Numbered from the stretch's first letter, positions 1 through 11,418 are shown. The stretch: DNA of 64,000 nucleotides from Halisarca cf. caerulea (GCA_963170055.1 CAUJGJ010000304.1:350301-414300); one strand, 5' to 3'. Notes: a model not told the origin generated them from the letters alone. Made by a program: numbers and translations.

Positions 1-103
1 CGACTCCAAACGGATCTTCTCGGTTGCCTAACTGGCGTTCACACCAAAGGACATCCCCATCTTTAGGACTCCTTATAAATGTGAAACCCACGCGTGCAGC
101 TAT
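1..103 (-). CDS. HIRAN-like domain fragment, cut by the window edge
   Basis: Read on the minus strand from 103 down to 2, about 34 codons stay open. They encode a stretch with VGFTFIRSPKDGDVLW and then CERQLGNREDPFGV. The spacing of an aromatic/glycine start, a GD/GE-type turn, a CxRxxxNxxDxxxV core and then the window edge is what HIRAN domains show. Such proteins are abundant in sponge and cnidarian genomes, often as transposon-linked genes. A TAG stop lies just upstream, and the sequence there reads as a possible 3' splice site (attatag), so this could be an internal exon. The rest lies outside the window. It could also be a repeat-derived pseudogene. The match is by eye only. Confidence 0.4.
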   Translation of the reverse strand, partial: MAARVGFTFIRSPKDGDVLWCERQLGNREDPFGV

Positions 104-171
104 CTATAATAATATATCAAACGACATCTTTCTAGGCAACACCTTGCCTTGCACTTGATACACTTTGAAAC

Positions 172-252
172 GTGGCGCTCGCGAAACTAAAAACGCGAAT
201 AAAACGGAAATCAGCGATTCGCGAAACTAAAACCGCGCGAAACATTCAACGC
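172..252. repeat. CGCGAAACTAAAA-type short repeat
   Basis: The motif gcgaaactaaaa occurs twice within about 60 bp, followed by acgcg and then ccgcgcg, with a further gattcgcg between them. CpG-rich motifs of this kind are unusual in this AT-rich window and look like the end of a dispersed element. No boundary or target duplication is visible. Confidence 0.4.
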
Positions 253-675
253 ATACGGTATTTACTAACACTGTCACTCTATGTATGTGGCCTATAGTCT
301 CACATAGCCATGTACTGTATGTTGTGATAATGAAGGAAAGGCTGGAAGGGTTATGCCCCATTATGAGGGCTATTACATACCATGTCCGTGCCTGTGTATA
401 GGCACAGGATACTTAATGGATTGCCATGTGCCTAGTTGCACCTTGGTACCCTGATATCAGCAGTTTGTTGTGCTGTGAAGTCATGGCTTAATGAATACCT
501 ATATTCGTATGTACAGTATGCACAGGAAGTAGTCTAGACATGTTATTGAACAGGTCACTGGTGCTATTTGGACTAAATGAGGATTGTGTTGGCTTGTGAC
601 TGGTTGATAGAAACGTCAATACCATGCCTGGGTATCTATATTACTGGCTTGTAAGCTGGCTTGTTTCTACACTTA

Positions 676-851
676 CAGTCAAACCTCATTAGTGAGTACA
701 CCTGGGGACCCTCCAAATTGCTACTCACTATCAGTAGTACTTGCTAACCATATAGATTAGTATTATGGGTTATAAGCTGGGGTATCATATCCTTGTACTT
801 CTTAACCAGGTATTACTCATTAACGGTGTTCTTACTAACGAGGTTCTACTG
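676..851. mobile_element. TA-flanked MITE (CAGT...ACTG ends)
   Basis: The left end reads CAGTCAAACCTCATTAGTGAG and the right end, reverse-complemented, reads CAGTAGAACCTCGTTAGTAAG. TA dinucleotides flank both sides (674-675 and 852-853). Length is 176 bp with no coding capacity. TA duplication and CAGT ends fit the Tc1/mariner/pogo superfamily. The rest of 104-1657 shows no exon of the kinase gene that I can support, only microsatellite-like GTAC/TGCA-rich DNA. Confidence 0.65.
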
Positions 852-1657
852 TACGTACATACAATATACCGCATGTATGTCTATTAGTTGGCTTGTTAGC
901 TGGCTTGTTTCTACACTTACATACAATATACCGCATGTATGTATATGTGAGCCTTGGCAACTGGAGGATATTGCATGTATGTCTACTCCATGATGCATCA
1001 CTGCACATGATTGGTACATGGGAAGGCTTTGCTAGTATCAGGGTTTCCTTTAGGTAGAACTTCCTCTTAAAAAATACCCCTTGCACATTTGTGATGTTAA
1101 ATTTCATTAAACTATGGCTGCCTTTCCTCCTCATTTTGCAAGAAGACAAAAACTATCTCCATATACGTACGTATGTGTGCATTTTGAAATGTAAGAAGAG
1201 TTACGTATCTTGTGTAGACAGAGCGAGATTCTCTTTTACTGAGATTACATGTGTACAAGTGTCTATGCAGGGCACATTCGTAGTACGTACGTATGCTAAA
1301 TATGGTGCAGTACTTTTAATTGTGCCATCTTTGCAATGGTTCTGTTGGAAATCTTTCATGTGATAGCCTGCCATGTAAGTATGTCAAGCTTTGTGGGAAG
1401 GTGTGTGCCAGAACTCAACACACTTGCATGAATATATGCGCAGCTGTTGTGATACCTCATGCCAGACATCTCCACTAGTTCAGACCTCGAGCTACGTATG
1501 TATGTACGTATCTCACATTAGTAGCCATTCCAGTACTATTTGCAATATTATGCAGTGTCCATTATCAGGTGGTGTGACAATGAGTGTGTTTTCCCTACTG
1601 ATGTCAGATTGTTATAATAAGGCAGGATGAGTTGAAGTATTTTCTTGTTTATTTTAG

Positions 1658-4600
1658 GTAATCACCCACTTCCTGACTATCCCAGTGCTTATGGACCTCC
1701 GGGACAAATAAATTATTGGCCAGATCAAATTAGCCTCTCTATCCCAGAAGAGGTAAGTATGGTTTGTACGTGTGCAGTGGGACTGTGTTTTGACATGAAT
1801 CCTATTCAAAGTGAAAATGGTATTGTTGTCCTCATTCTGAAAGTTGTGTGTTTCATGTCTGCTATGGCACATGTTTGTCCTCCTCTGTTCCTTATGAATA
1901 TGGTTAGTGTGGAGTTGGCTTCACTCAAGTGTATACATGTATTCGCAGCATTGATCCATGGCTTGAGGAGGATTGTTATTCTAGATTGTCTGTAAATTAG
2001 ATATGTGTGTTTATGGGATACATATGTCTAATCAGATCAGTTCAAAAACTCTTACAAACCTGCTTGTGTTTTGCCCGCGCATGCATGTGTTGACAAAACC
2101 ACTTGCAATATGCAACCTTATCACATGTTATCAAGTGGTGTCTAGTCATGGGCCCTAGATACACACATATGTAATGTGTATCTAAGATAAGACTATAGGA
2201 TTGCCTGCCTACAGTGAGGGAGTTGTGCACACTTCTGTAACACTTCCCATTTAGTTTGCAGATGACAGGTACGTATATTAACAATGTTACGACAAATATG
2301 TGTGTGGTTTCCAGAGACCTAAGCAATATGTACTGTTCATGGGAACTACATAACAAATTTACCATGATTTTCTGTATATTCTGTATGTATGCACATGAGT
2401 AAGATGTCTTTTCCTACTGATTCCACTCAGTTTCCCTCTGAGGTTAAAGAAGGTATCAAACAGTGTCTCTCAGCTAATCCCAATCATCGCTGTTCTTTGC
2501 ACCAGTTGCTTCACATATTCACAGAGGCAGAAAAGGAGTGCTTACATAGGGGAGTCTTACCAAATGGATCGTCTATGCGGACATCATCGTCCTCAGATCT
2601 ACAAAAGAGCTCTGCAAAAGAGGACTTGTACAGCCGGCCGAAAAAGGCTAAAAAGCACAATCGTCGCTGGCAGACTCAACCAGTTGGTGTAAATGTGGAC
2701 CAGATAATGCAGATTCAGCTTAGTGATCCGTCTGTTACTCCAACTGTACCTGCTACAAATGGTACTGTCATGGCCACACCTACAGTACATGAATACACAG
2801 ACGAAAGGACAGTAGGGAGAACTCGGCCCAGTTTAGATGGACTCAGACAACCCCTTGCAACATCTTCTGTTGTAGATGTGTCTAGTGGAGTGGAGAATGC
2901 TTCTGAGAGGTCTAAAGAGACAGACTCACCTTTTCTTCACAGTGAACACAAAACAGTGAGTTTATTACAATATGTGTTGATCTTAATGTGCTTAATTTAA
3001 TACTATAAGTTTCTACATTTAAGCTGTCTTGATACATCCCACAATTGTGCACCCTATACGTATGAGCGTCACTTAATAGTTATATGAGGTTCATAACTTC
3101 AAATATTCTTAGACAGTTGTCATCAGATTTAATTCATATTTAGGTCAGTGTACGTACATATGCAGATTTAGTGCAGTTACTATTTTTTCCTTTACAAATG
3201 TATATATGTGCTTTATTTTGTGTGTTTCTGCTTCAGCTCAATGCAGCAACAGTATGTATCCCCCCTGTTGATGGTATTGACAGTGTTACCGTACCGATCA
3301 CAAAGGATGTCCGGTCGGATGAGTGTGCAGAGGCTCAAGTTATATCAATTGACATTCCAGATTCTGATGAGGAATGTGTTCCAGAAAGCAGACGTGCGAG
3401 TGCCGGCTGGGATGTAGAGATCAAAGAAGTTTCACCTCCAATTGAGGAACCAGAAGTGATTTCTGTACCAGTTGTAACTACTCCTGATTCTGTGCAATCA
3501 CTTCAGTCACTTCTGAGTAATGAAGGACCCCCACCCTATGCAGCTGTTATTAAGTTACCAGTCCGCAGTGAAAGAGGTTTGTTTGATAAACTTGCTGTGA
3601 TCACTGAAATGATTTGCAATAAACTGTACCTGCTGTCTTTGCATTTGTCCTCTGCAGCTGACTTAAATCGACCACCTGCTGTGCCATACAGCCAACCTTT
3701 ACCAAGAAAACTTGATCTGTTAGGTGTTGCTCACTACCATTCCCATGATAGAATGAATACCAAAAGAGAAGATGCCTTGCTGATAAAACCTTTGAAGGCC
3801 AATAAGGAAAGCAAAACAGTTTTTCCCTTTGCAAGTGACAACAGTTTACAGACTGTTCAAAGACAACAGACAAGTCTGTCACATCCCAAGTCTTGTAGCA
3901 GTGATAGGTTAGAAGCATCAAAATGTGTACCACTTACCACTAACAACAAAGTGATGTCTAGACCTTTACATGACAATGAAAACTTACACAAACCTCCTCC
4001 TCTGCAACATGGAGTGATTAGCAATGGCGGTGGTCACGGGTCCAGTAGCAGGAGTAGCTATGAAGAAGGCCATGTTGTTCCCATTGAGTACTTCCCCTCA
4101 TCCTTCTCCCAAGACGATGATAAAGTGTTTTCAGGTGTGTACTAACATACGTACTTTACAGTAAATCTTATTGTACTAGCTTTATCCACTGGTGTATCTG
4201 TATACATATTTTATGTATTGCAAACTGCATAAATGTGTTTCTGATGAAAGTATCATTTTGGCCATTTTGGGTTTCTGTAGTTCCTGGAAGTTATGATATC
4301 ATGTTTGATTGTGAATTTCCCTAGCCATGACGATGTAGTCTATGTATGTACAGTATGTATGCACAGGGTGATCTGTGATAGCTGTAATTTGCTTAAAATC
4401 CATATTTTGTAGGTTTGCGTATGCCTATTATGTATGTATGGCCTTATTCACAGAAAATAATGGTCAGCAAGAAAGTAAGAATGTAACATTTCCAAATCCT
4501 CCACCTTTTCCAACTGATGTTCAAAGAAGCAGTTCTTTAACTCGAGGAAGAAAGAGTGGCCAGGACCTTCTGCCGTTCAGCAGAGTGTCCGCCAGAGGTC

Positions 4601-6258
4601 CTCAAACAAGATCTGGTGAGCTCCACCTTCCTTAGTTCCGTGTGTTGTATTATATTCACAAGTTCTTTTGCTTTCCTCAGTGTACGACCTGAGGGGAGAA
4701 GATGCACAAGCTACTTATGCTAATGACTGCTTTCAAAAAGTGACTGTGAAGTCTTGTGGACATTCCTGTCTGATTGAAGCAGATCATGTGTGTTGCTTGT
4801 GTAAAAAGAATGCCAGCTGGACTTTCAGTGAGTAGGGGCATTCATATACTGGGTATACATAGTTGTGGGAAATTTTCTGGAGTATTGCACCACAATTCAG
4901 CGTGGTCTTGTGTTAGGGTGCATGCATACTCTGTAATGTGTATTGTTATATGTACTCTTTCATAACAGTTTGTTGTGTTTCCATCATGTGTAGGTGGAGA
5001 TGGCCAAGATCTCGTTGCTTGCTGGACAAAAGGATGCTATGTGTGCCGCAGGAGAGTATCTGAAACCAATCAGTTGAGTACTGTATCTCGTCCAAGAGCA
5101 GAGCTGTCATCGAATCCAACATCGAAGACCCATTGCAATGACATAGGTGTGTTCATACATAATTATGAAGCATACGTATGGTTCATAATGTACTACAGTA
5201 CAGTGCATAAAAAATTGACGATATTATCACTTTTCCCTTTGTTTTTAGCGCTTATCCGTTAGCGGTTTTTCAGTAGAAGTTTGACGGTTTCCGGTTTTCG
5301 CATAATTACATTTGACAGTTTCCGGTTTAAGTGTCAACGGTTTTCGGTTGCAAGTTTCGTTTAGCGGCAAAGTTTGCAGAGATTTCTCGGTTATTACTTC
5401 GGTATTTCGCAATAGACAAAAAATTATCATCAGATACGAAGGCAAGAACTCCTCACGATATGATGGAAAACAATTCTACGAACTGTCTTCGAGAGTTCGA
5501 CGGATCAACGGCTCAGAAGATCGCGGCGTTTCGTCGTTTGCCTTCATCCACTTCTCGATTATTGTCATTGCTTCCGCAGTAAGCTTGAAACGTCGTCCTG
5601 ATCCTTCCAACCTCTTGAGTGTCCCGTGCGCCTTGTACTTGCAGACTACGTTCCAAATAGTCTGCTTGGAAACGTCAAATCCTGCCGGCCGCAGAATATG
5701 TGATAGCTGTCCAAAAGAGACCTTGTGCTGATAGTAAATTTGAATTATACGCTGCTTCACGAAATAGCTAATTCTCATTCTTTGCACGAATCGCTCATAC
5801 AATAATACTCGATTACTCAAGGTTGCGCAAGTATTGATCGTAAGTGGCTAGAGTTTAACGTTATCGGTTCGCGCTTGACGCATAAACAGTCAGCGGTAAA
5901 GAGCAAGCGGATAAACGTTGGAATAAACGACAACAGCGGTTTACAGTTTTCGGCTGTCGTCAATTTTTTTATGCACTGCACTGTACTTTGTGTGTGACTT
6001 TACTAGGATACACACATGGATAGGTCATTTGTGTTTTACACATACAATGTCATGTAAATTCAAACTGATTAGATGCATAGTAACTTGTTTTCTTGCAAAG
6101 TAAAATTTTTACTTCGATTTCAAACCCCTGTAGATGGTCTTCCTGTACAGCAGAATAGCTCAAGTCCAAAGCACAGTAGAACCTCTCCAAGTAGTTCCAA
6201 ATCCAGAGTCAGTTCCTCTTTGAGTAGCAAGAGAGAGAAGTCTTGCTGTGTAATGTAA
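1658..6258 (+). CDS. MAP3K14-like: NF-kB-inducing kinase-like MAP3K, 3' part (7 exons)
   Basis: Exons: 1658-1752, 2431-2955, 3237-4134, 4454-4615, 4681-4827, 4994-5146, 6134-6258. All GT-AG junctions keep phase and give 701 residues to a TAA. Upstream exons lie outside the window. Residues 1-60 are the end of a kinase C-lobe: a GNHPLP segment like subdomain X, then VKEGIKQCLSANPNHRCSLHQLL, with the conserved Arg of subdomain XI. The spacing resembles NIK and TPL2. After a Ser/Pro-rich linker, exons 5-6 encode a Cys-rich module (FQKVTVKSCGHSC... then DGQDLVACWTKGCYVC) that lines up with the C-terminal domain of NIK. The protein ends KREKSCCVM. Vertebrate NIK activates IKK-alpha in non-canonical NF-kB signalling; that role here is inferred. 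An 81-bp in-frame intron (3577-3657) inside exon 3 is possible. Confidence 0.72.
5196..5983. mobile_element. Tc1/mariner-type element in the last NIK-like intron
   Basis: The ends are near-perfect inverted repeats of about 26 bp: CAGTACAGTGCATAAAAA... on the left, and CAGTGCAGTGCATAAAAA... for the reverse complement of the right. TA flanks both sides (5194-5195, 5984-5985). The 788-bp element has subterminal copies of a cggtttycggt motif and encodes only the N-terminal part of a transposase on the minus strand. It is therefore an internally deleted, non-autonomous copy. It sits between exons 6 and 7 of the kinase gene. Confidence 0.85.
5476..5820 (-). pseudogene. Tc1/mariner transposase N-terminal HTH fragment
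   Basis: This 114-codon frame contains a paired-like helix-turn-helix region. It has KQRIIQIYYQHKVSFGQLSH, then VSKQTIWNVVCKYKAHGTL, then a GSGRR linker, as in Tc1/Tc3 transposases between the first and second DNA-binding helices. The DDE catalytic domain is absent, because the frame ends soon after the second HTH. It lies wholly inside the TA-flanked element and antisense to the host gene. It is a deletion relic without catalytic capacity. Confidence 0.75.
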
Positions 6259-6500
6259 CGCTCACTTCACTTGTTTGGTTGTTTGCATGATCTGTGTTTG
6301 CAAGACTGGTGTTTTTATGTATGTAATATTATATAAATATCATGTAATGTATTATATATGTATATGTATTTGTATATTATGTTGCTTTGACATTTTTGAG
6401 ATTTTTACTTACCCAAGCATGAATGTCTGGAAAATTAGTACCTTGAATTATGTGACGTGCATGTTTGCTATAGCTAGTATAATCCACGTCAGTGGTGCAT

Positions 6501-6700
6501 NNNNNNNNNNNNNNNNNNNNNNNNNNNNNNNNNNNNNNNNNNNNNNNNNNNNNNNNNNNNNNNNNNNNNNNNNNNNNNNNNNNNNNNNNNNNNNNNNNNN
6601 NNNNNNNNNNNNNNNNNNNNNNNNNNNNNNNNNNNNNNNNNNNNNNNNNNNNNNNNNNNNNNNNNNNNNNNNNNNNNNNNNNNNNNNNNNNNNNNNNNNN
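6501..6700. other. Assembly gap of 200 N
   Basis: Exactly 200 N. A round number suggests a scaffolding placeholder rather than a measured length. A GT microsatellite begins about 15 bp beyond it, so the repeat probably broke the assembly. Confidence 0.98.
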
Positions 6701-6713
6701 GGTGTTGAGACTC

Positions 6714-6748
6714 TGTGTGTGTGTGTGTGTGTGTGTACGTGTACGTGT

Positions 6749-6784
<36 letters not shown>
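6714..6784. repeat. (GT)n microsatellite with GTAC interruptions
   Basis: GT dinucleotide tract interrupted by three tacg units. It directly follows the gap. Confidence 0.95.
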
Positions 6785-6786
<2 letters not shown>

Positions 6787-6977
6787 TTGTAGCATCATTC
6801 AGTGAGTACTGTATGTAAAGCTTTGCCATGCTGTGAAACAGATGTAATTATTATCTATGTGTATGCATGTGTGTACATAGATATAATATTATCTATATAC
6901 AGTATGCATAGATATGTTTATACATACACATATACTCGTAGTTTTCACTGCATGGCAATTGAAGCTTATATGCATGC

Positions 6978-7034
6978 AGGTGTGTGTGTGTGTGGTATAT
7001 GTGTATTTGTGTGTGTGTATGTGTGTGTGTGTAC

Positions 7035-7073
<39 letters not shown>

Positions 7074-7082
7074 ATGTGTGTG

Positions 7083-7126
<44 letters not shown>
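6978..7126. repeat. (GT)n microsatellite
   Basis: Long, imperfect GT tract with single interruptions (tata, acat, gcat, gcg). Open frames over it are artefacts of the dinucleotide repeat. Confidence 0.95.
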
Positions 7127-7127
<1 letters not shown>

Positions 7128-7801
7128 CGGTCAAAAACCAAACATTAATTACAAGCTTACCCTATAGCTTGATATAGTGATTACACTCAAATCAATATAT
7201 AACTTAACTTGATATAAGGGTTACTTAATTGCATCTGCCACCCGCACTGTAGGGTGAAGGTGGTCAAAGGTCATATTGATTCTCCCTTAGTAACAAACCC
7301 AGTATATACATACAGTATGTATATATATTCACTATAGCTATATATATATGCATGCATGCAAAAAAACATGACCCCTGTGCATGCACAGTAGTGCATGAAC
7401 CCCCTGATATTATATGCATGTATTCATGGTGAATAACCCTTTCAGTATATTATACAATTTAAGTCCTGCATGATCAGAAGGTAGAGATCGAGGTTTGACC
7501 ACATGCACTATGCATAATTATCAAGACCAGTGCTGATTGTGTGCACGTACGTTAATATTCACATTATATTAATTTTTGTATATATAACTTCCCTTATATC
7601 CATGCTCCCGGTCAACCACAGACACTGCATGCACCATTTCCTATAGTACACAATAATAATATTATAATATACATTATATTTTGTGTTTAATTTGATTATA
7701 ATATTATAGATTGGCAATAATACATCCACAATGATTACAGCATTATGACATAAATAAATAATTAAGGGAATTAATGACAACAATAATAATACTAATATAA
7801 A

Positions 7802-8465
7802 ATGAATGATCACACGAACTGTCACTCAGATGAGAGGATGTGTCTCTATGTCACACATTGGGTGATGGATGGTGGGGTATTGCTGGAGTGGACAGAGAGG
7901 GATCCTCCAAGGTATATGATGGATGATTGTAGAAGAGCAAATCCGAGTCGACAATGCAACCAACAGATGACACTGTTGTATATCCCCCAATCCCCCTCAT
8001 ATCTTTCCCAGCTTTTTTCTGCTCCCTGCTCCTCATACCACACACGGTCTTCTTCATCTAGGCAATTAAACCTACCAGCTACAAAGTCTTGTTACGGGCA
8101 AAAGGCATTCAGTTTCACTGGTGCATCCTTATGGAGATCTCTCCCACGCAGTGTCAGAGAACTACAAGACTACCAAGCCTTTTCCTCAAGATGTGCTGAC
8201 CTTTTTTATTCTACTTGACTCACCTTCATATTACCTTGCACGTGCATGATTGTAATTTGTCTACACTACTCATTACGTACTCTTGCATTATCTAATTATT
8301 AATCGAATGAATAATTTATTTTTTAATTATGAATTTTGCATTTCCTTTTACTTTTATAATTATTGTATTGTTTTGTTTTCTTTTCTACTGGGTGCCTGTC
8401 AGAATAGCCCATGGCTAAAGGCTTCCCAGTCTAAATAAGACACCCTGATACGCTGATACCCTGAT
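7802..8465 (+). pseudogene. 3' end of a CR1/L2-type LINE (ORF2 tail plus 3' UTR)
   Basis: The C-terminal 70 codons of the frame ending at 8218 read HTRSSSSRQLNLP, then GQKAFSFTGASLWRSLPRSV, then LQDYQAFSSRCADLF. This is the characteristic last segment of CR1/L2/jockey-like ORF2 proteins, where RT-fxxxGxxxWNxLP is followed by a short helix and stop. The 3' UTR ends near 8400-8465 with a tgcctgtcagaa...cccagtctaaataa block and short ctgatac repeats, the usual LINE tail. The same 3' end recurs at 31600-31740 on the other strand. The copy is 5'-truncated. Confidence 0.7.
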
Positions 8466-10220
8466 ATATGACTCAACTCCCTTCACTGCAAACAGGTAGG
8501 CAAGTCTCTTGTATACAATAGCAGTTGACTTGGCTTGGACATTGCAGTTCGAATCTGCATTGGGATTAAATATTCTCACATCCAAAAAGACCTTAATTCT
8601 CATGGTGTGATCCCCAGAATCGATCCAAAAACATGGATGTCTGATCTAGCTTCTTCATCCCTGTTAGCAGTTCTGTAATGCAATGTCTCTCCAGTAAGTG
8701 ATTGGAGGTGTGGCTCCACACACACATTGTGACCATAGTATAGAGTATCTATGTTGTGACATACCTCGAGATCATCAAGAAGTGCATGATGCCATCAGGT
8801 CCCAGATCTCAATGTGTCTTAGGGTGCATGTGGAATCCACCTTTGAGGCAATTCAGAGCAATGTCAACACTAAACGCCTTCCCACACTTGCACCTAGTTG
8901 GCACATCATCAGGAGACCAACTATATAGATCTCTGAGCTACAGCATGCATCTAGGAAGGTGTACCTGTGGAGAACAAAGCCCTAGGTAGTGGCAAGGTGG
9001 ACAACCAAGAAGAAGCATCATCTTGGCTGATGATATAGTTATCTGGTGCTGGAGTCTGGGAGAAAGCTGTGTTACTGTCCCATGGGATATTTCCTTCTTC
9101 TCATTATGATGCTGGTGGATGACTGCCCTTTTGTTCTCCTTGTGCTCTTGAAGGAGGCTAGTATCAGGATCGAGACCTCTATTGACATGCACTTCACAGC
9201 TTCAATGAAAGGATTGCAGATCTTTTGTGAAAGGAATCTGTGCTGAGAGGCCCTGTGATAAGGGTGGGGCATGCCCGTGCCATGTACCCTCTCTGACTGC
9301 AAGAGCAAGCAATTCTCTTTCTTCTTCAATGATAGTGTATCTTTCAGTAATTGTAGGAATGAGTTGGAGGTGAATTATATCCTCTAGTGCTCTAGTGGTT
9401 GGAGCTGTTCACATGATAAGGGATCCAGCTGGATGTTACCCCAGTGTAAAGCGGAATATAGGCAGCATGCGGTTGAGATCTTGCAAACAATGCTAGCTTT
9501 TCTACTTGTCTGCACCATTCAGATACTTTCTCGTCAATACATCTGTTCTTGTATTCAATAGTTCCCAATGGAATTCCTAAATGATTATTACCATCCAGAG
9601 TGATGCTAAGATCTGTACTGCAAAAACATCTTGAATGAGCGTTATCCTCAAAACAATGCTTTACAACAACAATTGACTTACTTGCCATGGGAAAGCATCT
9701 AAATTCAGGACCATGCTTGACAAGATTCTCCCATGCACCATGAGAAGATATCAGTGACGGTCCCACCTGCAGAGGTGTCATCTGCATACCAAACTTCAAT
9801 AGCCTTAGTTGAAGTTTCTTCATCAGAGGGGTAACAGCCAAGGCATACATTGCCATGACTAGTGGGTCACCCTGTGTAGTGCCCTCGATCATCAGAGACC
9901 AAAGTATTCCCTTGAATGAAAAGCTTCGGTTGGATCCGATATAGGTGTTGATCAAGGCTGGCGCAACTGGCAGACATGTAAGGATCGCGAATATTGGTGA
10001 GTGCCACTTTCCAATTCACTAAATTGAAGGCATTTTCAGCAGAATAGTTTCTGTGTGGTCATCTTCAAAGACTATTTGCAAAGCAAGACTAGAACACTAC
10101 CTCAACACCACTATCATATCTTACGCACATCTGCAATAGACCAATAGCATGCTTGATGTCTTCCTTAAATTGGCAATATCCTCAAAATCCATGGATTTGG
10201 CTATAATTCTCTTCTCCCAT
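8415..10220 (-). pseudogene. Decayed retrotransposon reverse transcriptase
   Basis: Blocks of one polyprotein lie in order on the minus strand but in shifting frames with stops. Around 10050-9960 is an AENAFNLVNWKVAL block (RT motif A region). At 9890-9840 is EGTTQGDPLVMAMYALAV (motif B). Next come an altered YADD neighbourhood, a GPEFRCFPMASKS block and HLGIPLG, with ARSQPHAAYIPLYTG near 9440. Around 8880-8800 is a Cys-rich RCKCGKAFSVDIALNC block, and at 8595-8550 FLDVRIFNPNADSN. This order matches a retrotransposon family common in marine invertebrates, probably non-LTR. The copy is dead. It is adjacent and antisense to the LINE 3' end. Confidence 0.7.
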
Positions 10221-10258
10221 GCCAATGGGACAATCATGCACCTGACATCTTATCCAAA

Positions 10259-10277
10259 GCCCTAACCCTAACCCTAG
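10259..10277. repeat. Interstitial telomere-like (CCCTAA)3
   Basis: Three CCCTAA-type units in a row. TTAGGG is the usual metazoan telomere repeat. A same-length array in the opposite orientation lies at 42661-42680. Confidence 0.8.
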
Positions 10278-11335
10278 CCTATGTACATGCATTCAAGGCT
10301 TCTAAACCTCCGTCTACATATATAGGATGTAGCCATGCGTCTAGCTGTATCAGCCATGTTACAGAGATATGCATAATTATTTTTATAAGGTTACCCCTTC
10401 AGCCAAGGCTGGTATAAACGGGGGTGGTCAGAAGAATCTTTGAATGAGCAGAACATCTATCTCCAATCTTCTGCATCCATCCAGTCCAGATGGTCCGGCA
10501 GATCCTTTTATGTGGCCAGGAAGTAATATTTTTAATCATAGCCCCATCAAGGGTGTCAAAAAAGACAAGATGCATGAAAAGGCCGGCCTGCATATGGACT
10601 GGTCATTCTCAGAAACCATGGCAGGTGGACTGATATTATAATTCCGGGCCCTTTTGGGTTTTTGCTACACAAGTCCTCATAAGTACTATCCTATTGTCTC
10701 GATCAAGGAGAATCTGGTCTGGAGAGAGAGGGTCACTTGAAGGTGTGTGGCCGACAGTAATCTGATGGCCTCCTACATCCATCTTCTCCTGAAAAATCAT
10801 GCATGCATGCATGCAATTTAAAGTTATTATTGCATGCCCCATGTGTCTTCATCCCTTCTAATAATATAACATTATTATTTAATAGCAATTGTATTCGGTC
10901 TGCACTGTATCTGTCATATGAACATACACATATTATACTAATTGAGGATGTATGCCATTGCACCCATGCATGCAAGCTTGAGGGCAATGAGGTTATTATA
11001 CGTACATCCATGCTGTAATTGTTTGTACTAGTACTGTAAATTAGATTTATAGAACATTAGACTTCTATATAAGTATTATATTCACTTCATCACAGATCCC
11101 CCATGCCAACAACAGGGGGGGGGCAGAAATAATAATAATATTATTACATACGTATGTGCAGCATATTATGCTGATTGACCATGCATGGACAATATAGACT
11201 CAACGGCTTTGTAAAAGGGGCAATAATCATTCTTCAAGCAAATTGGTACATGGCATGCAGCCAATCATCAGATGACAGAGAATATTATATACCGAAATTG
11301 AGAATAATAATATTATATTCATATACAGTGAAACC

Positions 11336-11418
11336 TCTGTATTAAGGACACCATTGAGACCACAGTAAGCTATCCTACATATGGCAGTGTCCTTATTTCG
11401 GAGGTTACCTTACTACTG
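11336..11418. mobile_element. 83-bp TA-flanked MITE
   Basis: Begins CAGTGAAACCTCTGTATTAAG after TA and ends with gaggttaccttactactg before TA. The interior includes ggacaccattgagaccacagtaag, closely similar to the interior of the copy at 53310-53505. Confidence 0.65.

Larger units (their letters stand above)
6259..7800. other. Intergenic: 3' flank of kinase gene, gap and GT repeats
   Basis: No gene is visible. The interval holds the presumed 3' UTR of the kinase gene, a 200-N gap, two GT microsatellites, and AT-rich DNA with many TGCATGCA and TATATA palindromes around 7300-7450. No clear AATAAA could be tied to the kinase transcript before the gap. Confidence 0.7.

Noticed and set aside
1..1657. 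Upstream exons of the kinase domain within the window
   Set aside because: No stretch encodes the DFG, APE or DxWxxG kinase motifs on the plus strand; the missing exons must lie to the left.
3597..3657. Intron with donor at 3597 in kinase exon 3
   Set aside because: Its 61-bp length would shift the frame. Only the 81-bp alternative (3577-3657) preserves it, and that is unproven.
6275..6829. Open frames running through the N gap
   Set aside because: They exist only because N codons are not read as stops.
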